DNA from: JABGQS01 sp963666505
Lineage (GTDB): Bacteria; Bacillota; Clostridia; Christensenellales; SZUA-584
DNA length: 64,000 bases
Direction: 5' to 3'
NCBI GenBank assembly: GCA_963666505.2
Contig: CAXXXL010000003.1
Coordinates: 186,001-250,000 of the forward strand
In this document: positions 27,123 to 34,964 of the stretch, one piece after another
Layout of the letters: each line of letters begins with the position of its first letter
Position numbering within the stretch: position 1 is the first letter of the stretch
Notes under the pieces: model-generated
Databases searched by the model: none
The model's input: the letters and a program-made list of their open reading frames with translations, nothing else
What the model was told of the DNA's origin: nothing
Made by a program: the position numbers and the translations under genes

Positions 27123-27313
27123 ATATTGGAGCAGGTAAAGATTATTTTTTTAGAGATGGTAAATTTTTATTCTCTGAAACCTATGGCTTAAATGATGTGA
27201 CATGGGGCGAGTATGGTAAAAAAATGAATGAGGTGTATAGAGAAAGTGGGCAAAATTGGAAAAAGTCAATAAGATCAATACCGTTTGTCGATTTGATAAA
27301 ATCAATTAATTAG
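27080..27313 (+). pseudogene. out-of-frame C-terminal tail of the toxin-like gene
   Basis: A frame one base off the upstream gene is open from 27080 to a TAG at 27311-27313 and reads SHFKPGDVRINIGAGKDYFF onward to a basic end, IRSIPFVDLIKSIN. Joining at GGA|AGC near 27090 gives a smooth protein of about 584 residues, so a one-base deletion (or a sequencing error) there is likely. The TAG overlaps the AGGAG site of the next gene, the normal spacing for a toxin-immunity pair. That argues the tail is the true end. Confidence 0.6.
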
Positions 27314-27322
27314 GAGAAATAA

Positions 27323-27985
27323 ATGAAAAAAATAGTTTTATTGTGCTTTTTAATAATATTGGTGTTTTCATTTGCTAGTGGCTGTAAAAAAGATGAAAGC
27401 TTAATTGTTAGATACGATATTAATGAGGATGAGTTAGATATTTTCTATGATGATATTTCGTCTCAAGAAGTTATGCAGGCATTTGGACTTCCGCATTATT
27501 CTGTTGGTAACTTTAAGCAAAAGGTTTACCATTATTACACAAATGATGGTTACATAGAGGTTTATTTTAGAAATGGCAGGTATGCTGGTAATACAGTTGC
27601 AGGCGATAATGCAGGCTTAGAATTGCTAAATGACATGAAAGCTTCAGATAAGAATATAGGGAAAACAGACAAAACAAAGTATTTATCTGAGGTTAGACAT
27701 AATATTACCCAAGAAGAATTAAAGTTTATTAAGGCTGAAATAACATCAAAAGATATACAATCTGTGCTTGGAGCACCTCATGGTATAGAGCTATATAGTT
27801 TATATAAAAATAATCATGAAGAGAATTTATCAAATGCATTCTTATATGTACTAAAAGATAGAGAAGTACTTAAGTTGATTTATAACAATAAAGGAAAGAT
27901 TTTTATAGCTTGGATTGAAAATGAAGATAGTATACATATAAAATCATTATTAGATACTGATGGGATAGAAGTGCAAAAAGAATAA
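27323..27985 (+). CDS. lipoprotein with two BamE/SmpA-like repeats, candidate immunity protein
   Basis: A 220-residue lipoprotein: signal peptide and lipobox FASGC with the cysteine at 21. The mature part contains an internal duplication: INEDELDIF...ISSQEVMQAFGLPH near 33-58 and ITQEELKFI...ITSKDIQSVLGAPH near 127-152, the helix-LGxP pattern of SmpA/OmlA (BamE)-like domains. TAGGAG precedes the ATG and lies on the stop of the toxin-like tail. It is very AT-rich, like that tail. An immunity role is inferred from position only; a membrane-anchored form would suit a toxin acting outside or at the membrane. Confidence 0.6.
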   Translation: MKKIVLLCFLIILVFSFASGCKKDESLIVRYDINEDELDIFYDDISSQEVMQAFGLPHYSVGNFKQKVYHYYTNDGYIEVYFRNGRYAGNTVAGDNAGLELLNDMKASDKNIGKTDKTKYLSEVRHNITQEELKFIKAEITSKDIQSVLGAPHGIELYSLYKNNHEENLSNAFLYVLKDREVLKLIYNNKGKIFIAWIENEDSIHIKSLLDTDGIEVQKE

Positions 27986-28033
27986 AATTGGCTCAATATT
28001 GTTTATTCTAAAAGTTAATAAAACATATTTAAC

Positions 28034-28299
28034 AAGAAGTATTGGACTGGAAAGCGGCGAGTACCGACGCACCGACGCAGGAGAACTATCAGGCGCAGAT
28101 AGACTATTATGACAGGCTGTGGCAGCAGAACCAGGATGCCATCGTAAACGGACTCGGAAACGGTACGCTGGAACAAGGAAGCGGCGAATGGTATGCGTTG
28201 TTTAAGAAAGGCGACGACCTTCTGGCTATGAAGGATGCATACAACCGTGGCATGATGGGTCAGCTGGATGGCCAGAAAGCGCAGACGGCGGAAGAGCAG
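28034..28299 (+). repeat. 266-bp module, copy 2
   Basis: Second copy of the module at 26218-26483, beginning abruptly at AAGAAGTATTGG after AT-rich sequence and without a start codon of its own. Confidence 0.9.
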
Positions 28300-28696
28300 G
28301 CGGAGCAGACAGCAACGTCGAGCAGAGGCAGAAGGAGCACAAGCCTTGATACGGACGATGAAGCTGCGTATACCAGAGGGGCAAAGCCGGGGATGGATGA
28401 TGAGATAGAGCCTCAGTCAGTGTTCCCGTCACAGAACAAGCCGAGCAAAGAAGATGAGTTGAAGACAGCGTTGGAAGACAAGTATAACCAGATACTCGGA
28501 ATGACGGACGAGCAGAAGAGCGCTTTTATATGCGTTCATAGTCGCCTGCTATCTGATAGTTGCAGCTTCTGTAGCTGCCGGTGTTCTAGACATGGATATT
28601 TTGAAGTTCTGTTTTGATAACTCGCTGATAGCTGTATATCTATTAACCATCATGATGTATCTAAAAGCACCGTTCGGAGGTATAAAAAAGGCGTAG
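28034..28696 (+). pseudogene. orphan module with former C-terminal tail (displaced toxin tip)
   Basis: After the repeated module the frame continues with a hydrophilic stretch (EDELKTALEDKYNQILGMTDEQKSA) and then shifts. In the next frame from about 28527 a two-helix hydrophobic tail (YAFIVACYLIVAASVAAGVL, then IAVYLLTIMMYLKAPFGGIKKA) runs to a TAG at 28694-28696. Removing one T from the TTTT run at 28524-28527 joins both into one frame. There is no ribosome site or proper start. It looks like the older C-terminus left behind when a new tip plus lipoprotein gene was inserted, as in orphan Rhs or CdiA tips. Confidence 0.55.
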
Positions 28697-28725
28697 AGTG
28701 CAACTGAAAAAACCAGCATAAAAAA

Positions 28726-28756
28726 CAAAGGCCCCTCACACGGGGGTCTTTTTCTT
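28726..28756. terminator. bidirectional terminator
   Basis: AAAGGCCCC pairs with GGGGGTCTTT around TCACAC, with T tracts both ways. On the minus strand the last codons and stop of the 85-residue gene lie inside the hairpin. Confidence 0.75.
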
Positions 28757-28993
28757 TTTGATTATGATCTCAAGCTCCAGCGTATCGAAACTGACAGGTT
28801 CTATAAAGTCATCGGGGTAGAATATCGTGCGGTGAAAGTTCTTGATTTCGGTTTGGTGTTTTTTTAGCATGATGGGTTTTGTAAGGTCGAAAAATTCGCA
28901 AATCTGCATTAAAGCCGCTTCAAAGGTTTCTGCTGAAACTACTGTGTCCTGCTTTATCCTGTCCTCTGTTTTCAGCATTCCCCAAACTCTCAT
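28736..28993 (-). CDS. small conserved protein coupled to pepV
   Basis: An 85-residue soluble protein with no signal peptide: MRVWGMLKTEDRIKQDTVVS, a helix with ICEFFDLTKPIMLKKHQTEI and the end TIFYPDDFIEPVSFDTLELEI. I recall similar short proteins in clostridia but know no function. Its ATG overlaps the pepV stop (ATGA), so the two are translationally coupled. Confidence 0.75.
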   Translation of the reverse strand: MRVWGMLKTEDRIKQDTVVSAETFEAALMQICEFFDLTKPIMLKKHQTEIKNFHRTIFYPDDFIEPVSFDTLELEIIIKKKKTPV

Positions 28994-30375
28994 GCGTGGA
29001 TCTCACACAACTTGACTATAGCGTTGGCTATAATCTCTGCGTTCATCATGAACGATTCAATATCTATATATTCGTCTGGGCCGTGTTCTAATTTCGGTTC
29101 TCCTGGAAACAGCGGTCCAAAAGTTACTGCGTTCTCGAAAGCACGTGCATATGTTGCGCCGCCGATGGACATGCAGTACGCTTCTTTGCCTGTGACCTCG
29201 GTGTAAGCTTCCTTGAGCTTTGTTACGAGTTCGCTTCCTTCGCTTACGTGATGGGAAGGAAGTGCATGTATCACCCGGATTTCAAAGTCGCCGAAGTGTT
29301 TGTTCAGCTTTTCTTCAACAAACTTGCGCTGCTCGGAAACGGGGTATCTAATATCCAGCTCGGCCTTGAGAGCGCCGTCCTTTGCGTTTAGCGTGCCAAG
29401 GTTGAATGTCAGCCTACCAGAAAGCTCGTCGGAAAGGTCTAGTTCTACGTTTTCGCCGTGTGTCATCGTGCCTATTCTTTGCGCCAGCGTGCCGATAGCT
29501 TTTTCCAGCTTTCCGTCTGCCAGCGGCAGTGTGCCAAGGTATGAGAGCAGACAGGCTGCTGCGTTGATGCCGTCGTCCGGACGTGAACCGTGCGAACTTT
29601 TACCGTGAGCTGTTATGCGCACAAAATCGCCGTTTTGCTCTGCCTCAAACTTTCCGCCGATGGGGCAGCTGTAGCTTGCAATACTCTTTTTAATTAGATC
29701 AAGTGGAGCAGACAGGTCTGCATGTGCGCTGTTGGGCACAACGTTTGGCCTCGTTCCTGCTTCGAATTCATTTATATATATGCCTTCTGCGCTTGGCGTA
29801 TAGCTGCAGCTCAGCTCTATGTGCATGAGCCCCTTTTCGGTGTTGATGACGGGATATTCTCCATCCGGAGAAAAAGCGATGTCCGGAATCGGTTCGTGTT
29901 TTGTATAGAAATCCATGTCGCCCCAGCCCGATTCCTCATCGGTACCGAATATGAGGCGTACTCTTTTACCAAGCTGAACGCAGTTGTCCGAAAGCGCATG
30001 AAGCGCAAACAGAGCGGCGATTGCGGGGCCTTTGTCGTCGATGGCTCCACGGCCGTATATCTTTCCGTCCTTCTCTATTCCGCCGAAAGCATCCATCGTC
30101 CATCCATCGCCCTCCGGCACTACGTCGAGGTGGACGAGTATGGCAAGCATTTCTTCGGCAAAGCCGTATTCTACGTATGCCATCTGCCCGAACAGGTTGA
30201 CGCACTCGAGGTCCATTCTTTCCGATTCGCTCTGTACGAACATCAGGGCATCGAAAATACCCTTGCCGTACGGCATGTTGAGCTGTGGCTCCGCTTTGAC
30301 GCTTTTTATCTTAATAAAGTTTTTTAATGTTTCAACCATTGCCTCCCGGTATGGTTCAAATGAAAAATCCAGCAT
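28990..30375 (-). CDS. pepV: M20-family dipeptidase, PepV-like
   Basis: A 461-residue metallopeptidase with the M20 metal ligands in order: HLDVVPEGDGW, GRGAIDDKGP (bridging aspartate), the catalytic and ligand glutamates in GTDEESGWGD, SPDGEYP, and a final histidine in EHGPDEYIDI. The long lid domain between about 190 and 360 fits PepV-type cytoplasmic dipeptidases, which release amino acids from dipeptides with broad specificity. The adjoining small protein may be a partner. Confidence 0.9.
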   Translation of the reverse strand: MLDFSFEPYREAMVETLKNFIKIKSVKAEPQLNMPYGKGIFDALMFVQSESERMDLECVNLFGQMAYVEYGFAEEMLAILVHLDVVPEGDGWTMDAFGGIEKDGKIYGRGAIDDKGPAIAALFALHALSDNCVQLGKRVRLIFGTDEESGWGDMDFYTKHEPIPDIAFSPDGEYPVINTEKGLMHIELSCSYTPSAEGIYINEFEAGTRPNVVPNSAHADLSAPLDLIKKSIASYSCPIGGKFEAEQNGDFVRITAHGKSSHGSRPDDGINAAACLLSYLGTLPLADGKLEKAIGTLAQRIGTMTHGENVELDLSDELSGRLTFNLGTLNAKDGALKAELDIRYPVSEQRKFVEEKLNKHFGDFEIRVIHALPSHHVSEGSELVTKLKEAYTEVTGKEAYCMSIGGATYARAFENAVTFGPLFPGEPKLEHGPDEYIDIESFMMNAEIIANAIVKLCEIHA

Positions 30376-30399
30376 ATTTATCTCCCCTTGTGTTTCCCT

Positions 30400-31185
30400 T
30401 TATACCCAATTAACGAGCCTAAGCACGTATCTGTCGAGTAATACAAATATTCCTAAGGCCGCAACGTATATTGCAAAGCCGTATAGTTTTTTCTTCTTTA
30501 TTATAGCCAGCATGAAGCGCACTGCAAAGTATCCGCTTGCTGCTGCAAAAACCGTTCCAATCATAGTCGGTAGCCAGTCTATAACAAGGCTGGTGTCGGC
30601 GGCTACCTTTGCGCTCTGCAGAACTACAGAGCCCAGGATGACAGGTATCGACATCAGGAACGAAAAACTTGCCGCTTTGCTCCTGTCCACTCCGCAGAAA
30701 AGCCCGCCCGCTATCGTAGAGCCGGAGCGTGATACTCCAGGCAGCATTGCAACGACCTGCATGAAACCCATTACTATACCGGAGCCCAGTTTTACTTCGG
30801 TTTTTTTAGCGCTGCGTTTAGATATAATCTCTGATACTGTCAGGATAATGGCAGTAAGCAGAAAGCCGTAGCCAAGGTATATGCCCGAAAATGCACCTTC
30901 GACAAAGTCGCTGAGGAAAAACCCAAAGACTATCGCCGGTATCGTGGCTATAATAAGGTAGAGCATTTTTTTGAATGGACGCCTGAACAGCCCGATTATA
31001 TCCTTCCACATTACGACAACTACAGCAACAAGTGTGCCGAGGTGAAGCATAGTATCGAAGAAGAGCTGCGGCTCGTTTATACCAAATATATTCTGCATCA
31101 GAACAAGGTGTCCGCTACTCGAAACCGGCAGAAACTCCGTCAGTCCCTGAACGATTCCAAGTATAATTGATTCCAGTATGCTCAT
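30400..31185 (-). CDS. uppP: undecaprenyl-diphosphatase UppP (BacA)
   Basis: A 261-residue membrane protein with about eight helices and the two catalytic loops EFLPVSSSGHL near 17-27 (glutamate, serine and histidine) and PGVSRSGSTIAGG near 154-166 with the essential arginine. It recycles undecaprenyl diphosphate to the monophosphate carrier for wall synthesis, and overexpression of such genes gives bacitracin resistance. A promoter lies 30-60 bases upstream. pepV follows 24 bases after it on the same strand, so both may be co-transcribed. Confidence 0.96.
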   Translation of the reverse strand: MSILESIILGIVQGLTEFLPVSSSGHLVLMQNIFGINEPQLFFDTMLHLGTLVAVVVVMWKDIIGLFRRPFKKMLYLIIATIPAIVFGFFLSDFVEGAFSGIYLGYGFLLTAIILTVSEIISKRSAKKTEVKLGSGIVMGFMQVVAMLPGVSRSGSTIAGGLFCGVDRSKAASFSFLMSIPVILGSVVLQSAKVAADTSLVIDWLPTMIGTVFAAASGYFAVRFMLAIIKKKKLYGFAIYVAALGIFVLLDRYVLRLVNWV

Positions 31186-31215
31186 GCAAGTATCCTTTCA
31201 TGCTGTTAAACACAT

Positions 31216-31243
31216 ATTATATCAGCAAAAACGGGATTTGCAA
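31216..31243 (-). promoter_or_regulatory. predicted promoter of uppP
   Basis: Minus strand TTGCAA and TATAAT with a 16-base spacer. Confidence 0.55.
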
Positions 31244-31349
31244 GTCAAAGTTATGTAAATGCGCGCATTACTAACATTATTATAACACTAAATTTGTATT
31301 ATGGTATAAATAAGGAATGATTTAGGTATAAAACAGAGTTGCTTTTCGG

Positions 31350-31378
31350 TTGACTTGTATGCCTGCGGAGTATAAAAT
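31350..31378 (+). promoter_or_regulatory. predicted sigma-A promoter of ilvE
   Basis: TTGACT and TAAAAT with a 17-base spacer, about 30 bases before the ilvE start codon; the leader is too short for a T-box. Confidence 0.65.
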
Positions 31379-31409
31379 ATAGGCACATATATATTAAGGA
31401 GAGGTCCCT

Positions 31410-32477
31410 ATGGAACTCAAGATAGTAAGAACGGACAAATTAAAACAAAAGCCTGAAGATGAAAACAAGTTAAGTTTCGGCAGGATTTTTACGGATTACA
31501 TGTTCACGATGAACTATGAAGAGGGCAAAGGCTGGTTTGATGCGCAAATCCGGCCGTTTGAAGACTTTAAACTCTCACCTGCATGCAGCGTACTTCACTA
31601 TAGCCAGACCATGTTTGAAGGCATGAAAGCATATCATACAGACAACGGGATAAATCTGTTTAGACCGTGGGATAACTTTGCACGTATGAACAACACTGCA
31701 AAGCGTATGTGCATGCCGCTTATTGACGAAGATTTTGTGCTTGAATGTTTAGACGAGCTTTTAAAGATAGAAAAAGACTGGGTGCCGAAGAAACAAGGCA
31801 CTTCGTTGTATATTCGCCCGACCATGATAGCAACAGACCCATACCTTGGCGTGAAAGCCGGTAGTGAGTATCTTTTCTTTATAATACTTTCTCCGGTTGG
31901 CGCTTACTATGCTTCGGGACTTGAGCCGGTGGACATATACGTTGAAGACGAATATGTGCGTGCCGTGGTCGGAGGAACGGGTTTTGCGAAGACGGGAGGC
32001 AACTATGCTGCCAGCCTTCTGGCGGCAAAGATTGCTCATGACAAGGGCTTTGCACAGGTGCTGTGGCTGGACGGTAAAGAGAAAAAGTATGTTGAAGAAG
32101 TGGGGTCGATGAACATATTCTTCAAGATAAGGGGAGAGCTTATTACAGCGCCGCTGCTTGGAAGCATACTTCCGGGCATTACGAGGGATTCCGTTATTAA
32201 ACTGGCGAGGGATAAGTTCGGCGTGAATGTGCGTGAAGAGCGGCTGGCTATTGCTGAAGTGTTTGAAGAGAACGCTTCGGGCGGCCTTGAAGAAGTCTTT
32301 GGCACGGGAACGGCTGCGGTTATCAGCCCTGTTGGCGGCATGACATGGGAAGACAAGAGCATCGTTGTTGCGGACGGAGGAATGGGAGAGCTTACAGAAA
32401 AGCTGTATGACACACTGACCGGAATGCAGTACGGAACTGTGCCCGACGAGTTCGGCTGGATAAAGACTTTAAAATAG
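31410..32477 (+). CDS. ilvE: branched-chain amino acid aminotransferase
   Basis: A 355-residue fold-type IV PLP enzyme of the longer BCAT type. The PLP lysine is K194 in FAKTGGNYAASLL, equivalent to the lysine in the KLGGNY motif of vertebrate BCATs, and EVGSMNIFF and GTGTAAVISPV are the phosphate-binding stretches. It interconverts Leu, Ile and Val with their keto acids. AAGGAG precedes the ATG. It stands alone between its promoter and terminator, without other ilv or leu genes. Confidence 0.95.
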   Translation: MELKIVRTDKLKQKPEDENKLSFGRIFTDYMFTMNYEEGKGWFDAQIRPFEDFKLSPACSVLHYSQTMFEGMKAYHTDNGINLFRPWDNFARMNNTAKRMCMPLIDEDFVLECLDELLKIEKDWVPKKQGTSLYIRPTMIATDPYLGVKAGSEYLFFIILSPVGAYYASGLEPVDIYVEDEYVRAVVGGTGFAKTGGNYAASLLAAKIAHDKGFAQVLWLDGKEKKYVEEVGSMNIFFKIRGELITAPLLGSILPGITRDSVIKLARDKFGVNVREERLAIAEVFEENASGGLEEVFGTGTAAVISPVGGMTWEDKSIVVADGGMGELTEKLYDTLTGMQYGTVPDEFGWIKTLK

Positions 32478-32490
32478 CGAAAAAGAAATT

Positions 32491-32524
32491 AAGCGGCAGG
32501 GCAGATGCCTTAGCCGCTTTTTTT
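32491..32524 (+). terminator. rho-independent terminator of ilvE
   Basis: AAGCGGC pairs with GCCGCTT, followed by seven T's. Confidence 0.8.
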
Positions 32525-32632
32525 GTACTAAAGAATAGTTGTATGAAACGAAGTAGGATATGCTTGCGCTTTTTATATTCTTTGGAAATATAATATGTTA
32601 CAATATGGCATTAGCTAAAGGAGATATTAGTA

Positions 32633-33091
32633 ATGGAAGAACTGAAAAATCGAAAGTTTCAAAAAGATTACAAACAAGAGATTGATAACGAGGATAGGCT
32701 GCGTCCTATAGACTCATATCGTATGCGTGCGTATTCAAGGAGGGTTGATTGTTCTACTTATCAGTATTTGCATAGGCATATTATTGACATTATTTAATTT
32801 GTTCAGTATCAAAATCCTTTTATATTCTTGGCTATATTTTGTATTTTTTTATTTCATATTCTTGTACTTATAACAATGGTAAAGAAATTATATTTCTTTA
32901 CACTGCTATATTTAATATTTGTTGTTTTGCTTATAAGTTCTCAGGAACCAACATTCAATTACATTAATATTGCAGGGGGGCTTGGAGCAGGTGTAAGTTT
33001 AATTTATATAGGGAAATCCAAACGGGTAAAAAGCACCTCTATATATAACTGGAAAGGGCTGGAAGTAAAAAAGCAAACTAATCCCTTTTAA
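32633..33091 (+). pseudogene. small membrane protein gene with two compensating frameshifts
   Basis: From an ATG at 32633 (after AAAGGAG) the frame reads MEELKNRKFQKDYKQEID and on to SYRMRAYSR, then meets a stop near 32797. In the neighbouring frame from 32739 a hydrophobic stretch (LIVLLISICIGILLTLFNLF) continues, and from about 32828 the first frame resumes with further helices and a hydrophilic end at 33091. Combined they make a plausible protein of about 150 residues with three or four helices. Either the gene is decayed or the sequence has two errors. Very AT-rich; family not recognised. Confidence 0.45.
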
Positions 33092-33175
33092 TTAAGCAAG
33101 TGTTTTCAAAATGTTTGATCTATAAGTTTTATATGGTATAATTGGATTTGTAGTAACGATAATTATATATAAAGG

Positions 33176-33390
33176 GGGTATCAGTCCGGCCTCTTAGTGC
33201 TATAAGTTTCAGGTAGTATAAGTAGTTGGAGAAAATCTTAAGCCTGCTTTCTGAATAATCGAACAAAGCTGTGCGGCGAAAACCGCAGAGTTTCGGTTTG
33301 GTTATCAGTCGGCAGGGGAGCAGATTTCTCAAACTGCTTTTTTTGTTCTGCAAAAACATGCTGAACAAATGTAGATTATCGTTACTGCAA
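33176..33390 (+). other. leader region of the methyltransferase gene with hairpins
   Basis: A non-coding stretch of over 200 bases. It holds a GCGG/CCGC stem closed by CGAAAA near 33280 and, near 33320-33350, AGCAG pairing with CTGCT before seven T's, a possible premature terminator. No known riboswitch or T-box core was recognised. Confidence 0.35.
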
Positions 33391-33411
33391 ACATATAATA
33401 AGGAGAAAACA

Positions 33412-34245
33412 ATGAAACTTAAAGACACTATTGATTATTGCAGCAATATAAAGCTGTATAAAAAAGGAAGCGCTGTTATGTGGACGGACGAGCATATATC
33501 GAAGCAGCTTTTAAAAGCGCATCTTGACCCGAATACAGACGCAGGCAGCAGAAACAAAAACAAGATTGAAAAACTGTGCAGATGGATACAAAAGAGCTTT
33601 GGTGAAGGAAGAAAAAAGCTGCTGGATCTTGGCTGTGGACCTGGGTTGTATACTGAATGGTTTGCAAAGCTTGGATTCAATGTATCCGGTGTCGATTTTT
33701 CCCAAAGCTCAATAGACTATGCTGTAAAAAACGCAGGCACCAAAGGGCGGGATATTAACTACAGGTGCATGGACTATTTTAAGCTTGAAGCTGAAAATGA
33801 AGTGGATATTATAACAATGATTTACTGCGATTTCTGTGTACTTTCAGGCATCGAGCAGAGTGATCTTTTAAACAGTATAAGGCATATGCTGAGGCCGGGC
33901 GGCGTTTTTATATTTGACGTTTATAATGAAGGTATTATGAAAGTAAAAAATGAAGACAGGACATGGGAATGCGCCAGCGGCGGCTTTTGGAGGAAGAAAG
34001 AGTATATCAATCTTGCTATAAGCAGGCATTACCCACAGAATAGGGTTGTTCTAGACCAAAACGTGATAATTGATGAAAAGGGGTTTGAGGTGTATCGGTT
34101 TTGGAGTCGCTGGTTTGAGGAAAAAGAAATTATAACTTTGCTTAAAAAACACGGTTTCTGCAAGGTGCAAAGCTGCGACAACATGCTGAGGGCGAAGAGC
34201 GACCCGGTTGAGGAGATGATAAATATTTTTGCTGCATATAAGTGA
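33412..34245 (+). CDS. class I SAM-dependent methyltransferase
   Basis: A 277-residue protein with motif I LLDLGCGPG at 70-78, the acidic end of strand 2 in VSGVDFSQSS and a post-motif LRPGGVFIFDVYN. These define a Rossmann-type methyltransferase; the target is not recognisable. I start at the ATG at 33412 with AAGGAG upstream; the longer frame from 33271 covers a structured leader and is not protein-like. A perfect palindrome lies after the stop. Confidence 0.88.
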   Translation: MKLKDTIDYCSNIKLYKKGSAVMWTDEHISKQLLKAHLDPNTDAGSRNKNKIEKLCRWIQKSFGEGRKKLLDLGCGPGLYTEWFAKLGFNVSGVDFSQSSIDYAVKNAGTKGRDINYRCMDYFKLEAENEVDIITMIYCDFCVLSGIEQSDLLNSIRHMLRPGGVFIFDVYNEGIMKVKNEDRTWECASGGFWRKKEYINLAISRHYPQNRVVLDQNVIIDEKGFEVYRFWSRWFEEKEIITLLKKHGFCKVQSCDNMLRAKSDPVEEMINIFAAYK

Positions 34246-34252
34246 GTTAGAA

Positions 34253-34284
34253 AAGAATAAGCCGGTATATACCGGCTTATTCTT
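34253..34284. terminator. 32-bp perfect palindrome after the methyltransferase gene
   Basis: AAGAATAAGCCGGTAT is followed immediately by its exact complement. As RNA it folds into a 13-14 bp hairpin with a minimal loop. It ends in TTATTCTT rather than a T tract, so it is a likely but not classical terminator. Confidence 0.6.
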
Positions 34285-34408
34285 AAACTATAGAGTCGGA
34301 GTTATTTTCAAACTAATTTGATAAAAAAAATAATAATTTACAAACAACAAATAGCTTTAATCAAAAAAATGTGTTAGCATAAATCATATTAAATATCGGA
34401 GATAATAA

Positions 34409-34915
34409 ATGAAAAACAGATATTTAAAAAAGCTGGTCAGCAATATAAAGGACACGCCGGAAGACTATAAGCTGCAGCTTAAAGGACTTGCAGGGACGAT
34501 TATTTTGTTTGTGGCTTTCTGTATTGTAAAAATACTCATTTTGCTTTTAAATGTGGTCGTACATATTGGGTATTTAAAGACGCCGGAGATGCTTGTTTAT
34601 GCGGTACTTATGCTGGCGATCTATCTTCCGACAGACATTGGGCTGACTATTGCGGTTGTGGTTTATATATTCAAGAAGAACATAATATTCAGAAAGCTCT
34701 TTGTAATTGATACTATCGTGCTTATTGCAGCTATGACTGCGGCGATTGTTTTTTCAATGATTGTGTTCAACGACTTTTATGAAACAGCAGTTATACAGTC
34801 GGGAATTGCAGGGTTGTGGGTCCTTTATCTATACGTTTCAAAGCGGGTCAAAAATACGTTCATATATCCGCATGCAGATTTTAAACGCAAGGAAATGATT
34901 AATTTCAAAAACTAG
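34409..34915 (+). CDS. small multi-pass membrane protein, DUF2569-like
   Basis: A 168-residue protein with four helices at about 28-50, 60-78, 100-122 and 128-148, ending with YVSKRVKNTFIYPHADFKRK. The SKRVKNTF ending is typical of DUF2569 proteins as I remember them, whose function is unknown. GGAGATAATAA precedes the ATG. It is monocistronic with its own terminator. Confidence 0.65.
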   Translation: MKNRYLKKLVSNIKDTPEDYKLQLKGLAGTIILFVAFCIVKILILLLNVVVHIGYLKTPEMLVYAVLMLAIYLPTDIGLTIAVVVYIFKKNIIFRKLFVIDTIVLIAAMTAAIVFSMIVFNDFYETAVIQSGIAGLWVLYLYVSKRVKNTFIYPHADFKRKEMINFKN

Positions 34916-34931
34916 CTGAAACGAAGAATCT

Positions 34932-34964
34932 AAGCGTGCGCTGAAATAAAGGCATGCTTTTTTT
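34932..34964 (+). terminator. rho-independent terminator
   Basis: AAGCGTGC pairs with GCATGCTT (one G-U pair) and is followed by seven T's. Confidence 0.75.

Noticed and set aside
31186..31409. T-box leader before ilvE
   Set aside because: The predicted start is only about 25 bases before the ATG and no specifier stem or T-box sequence is seen.
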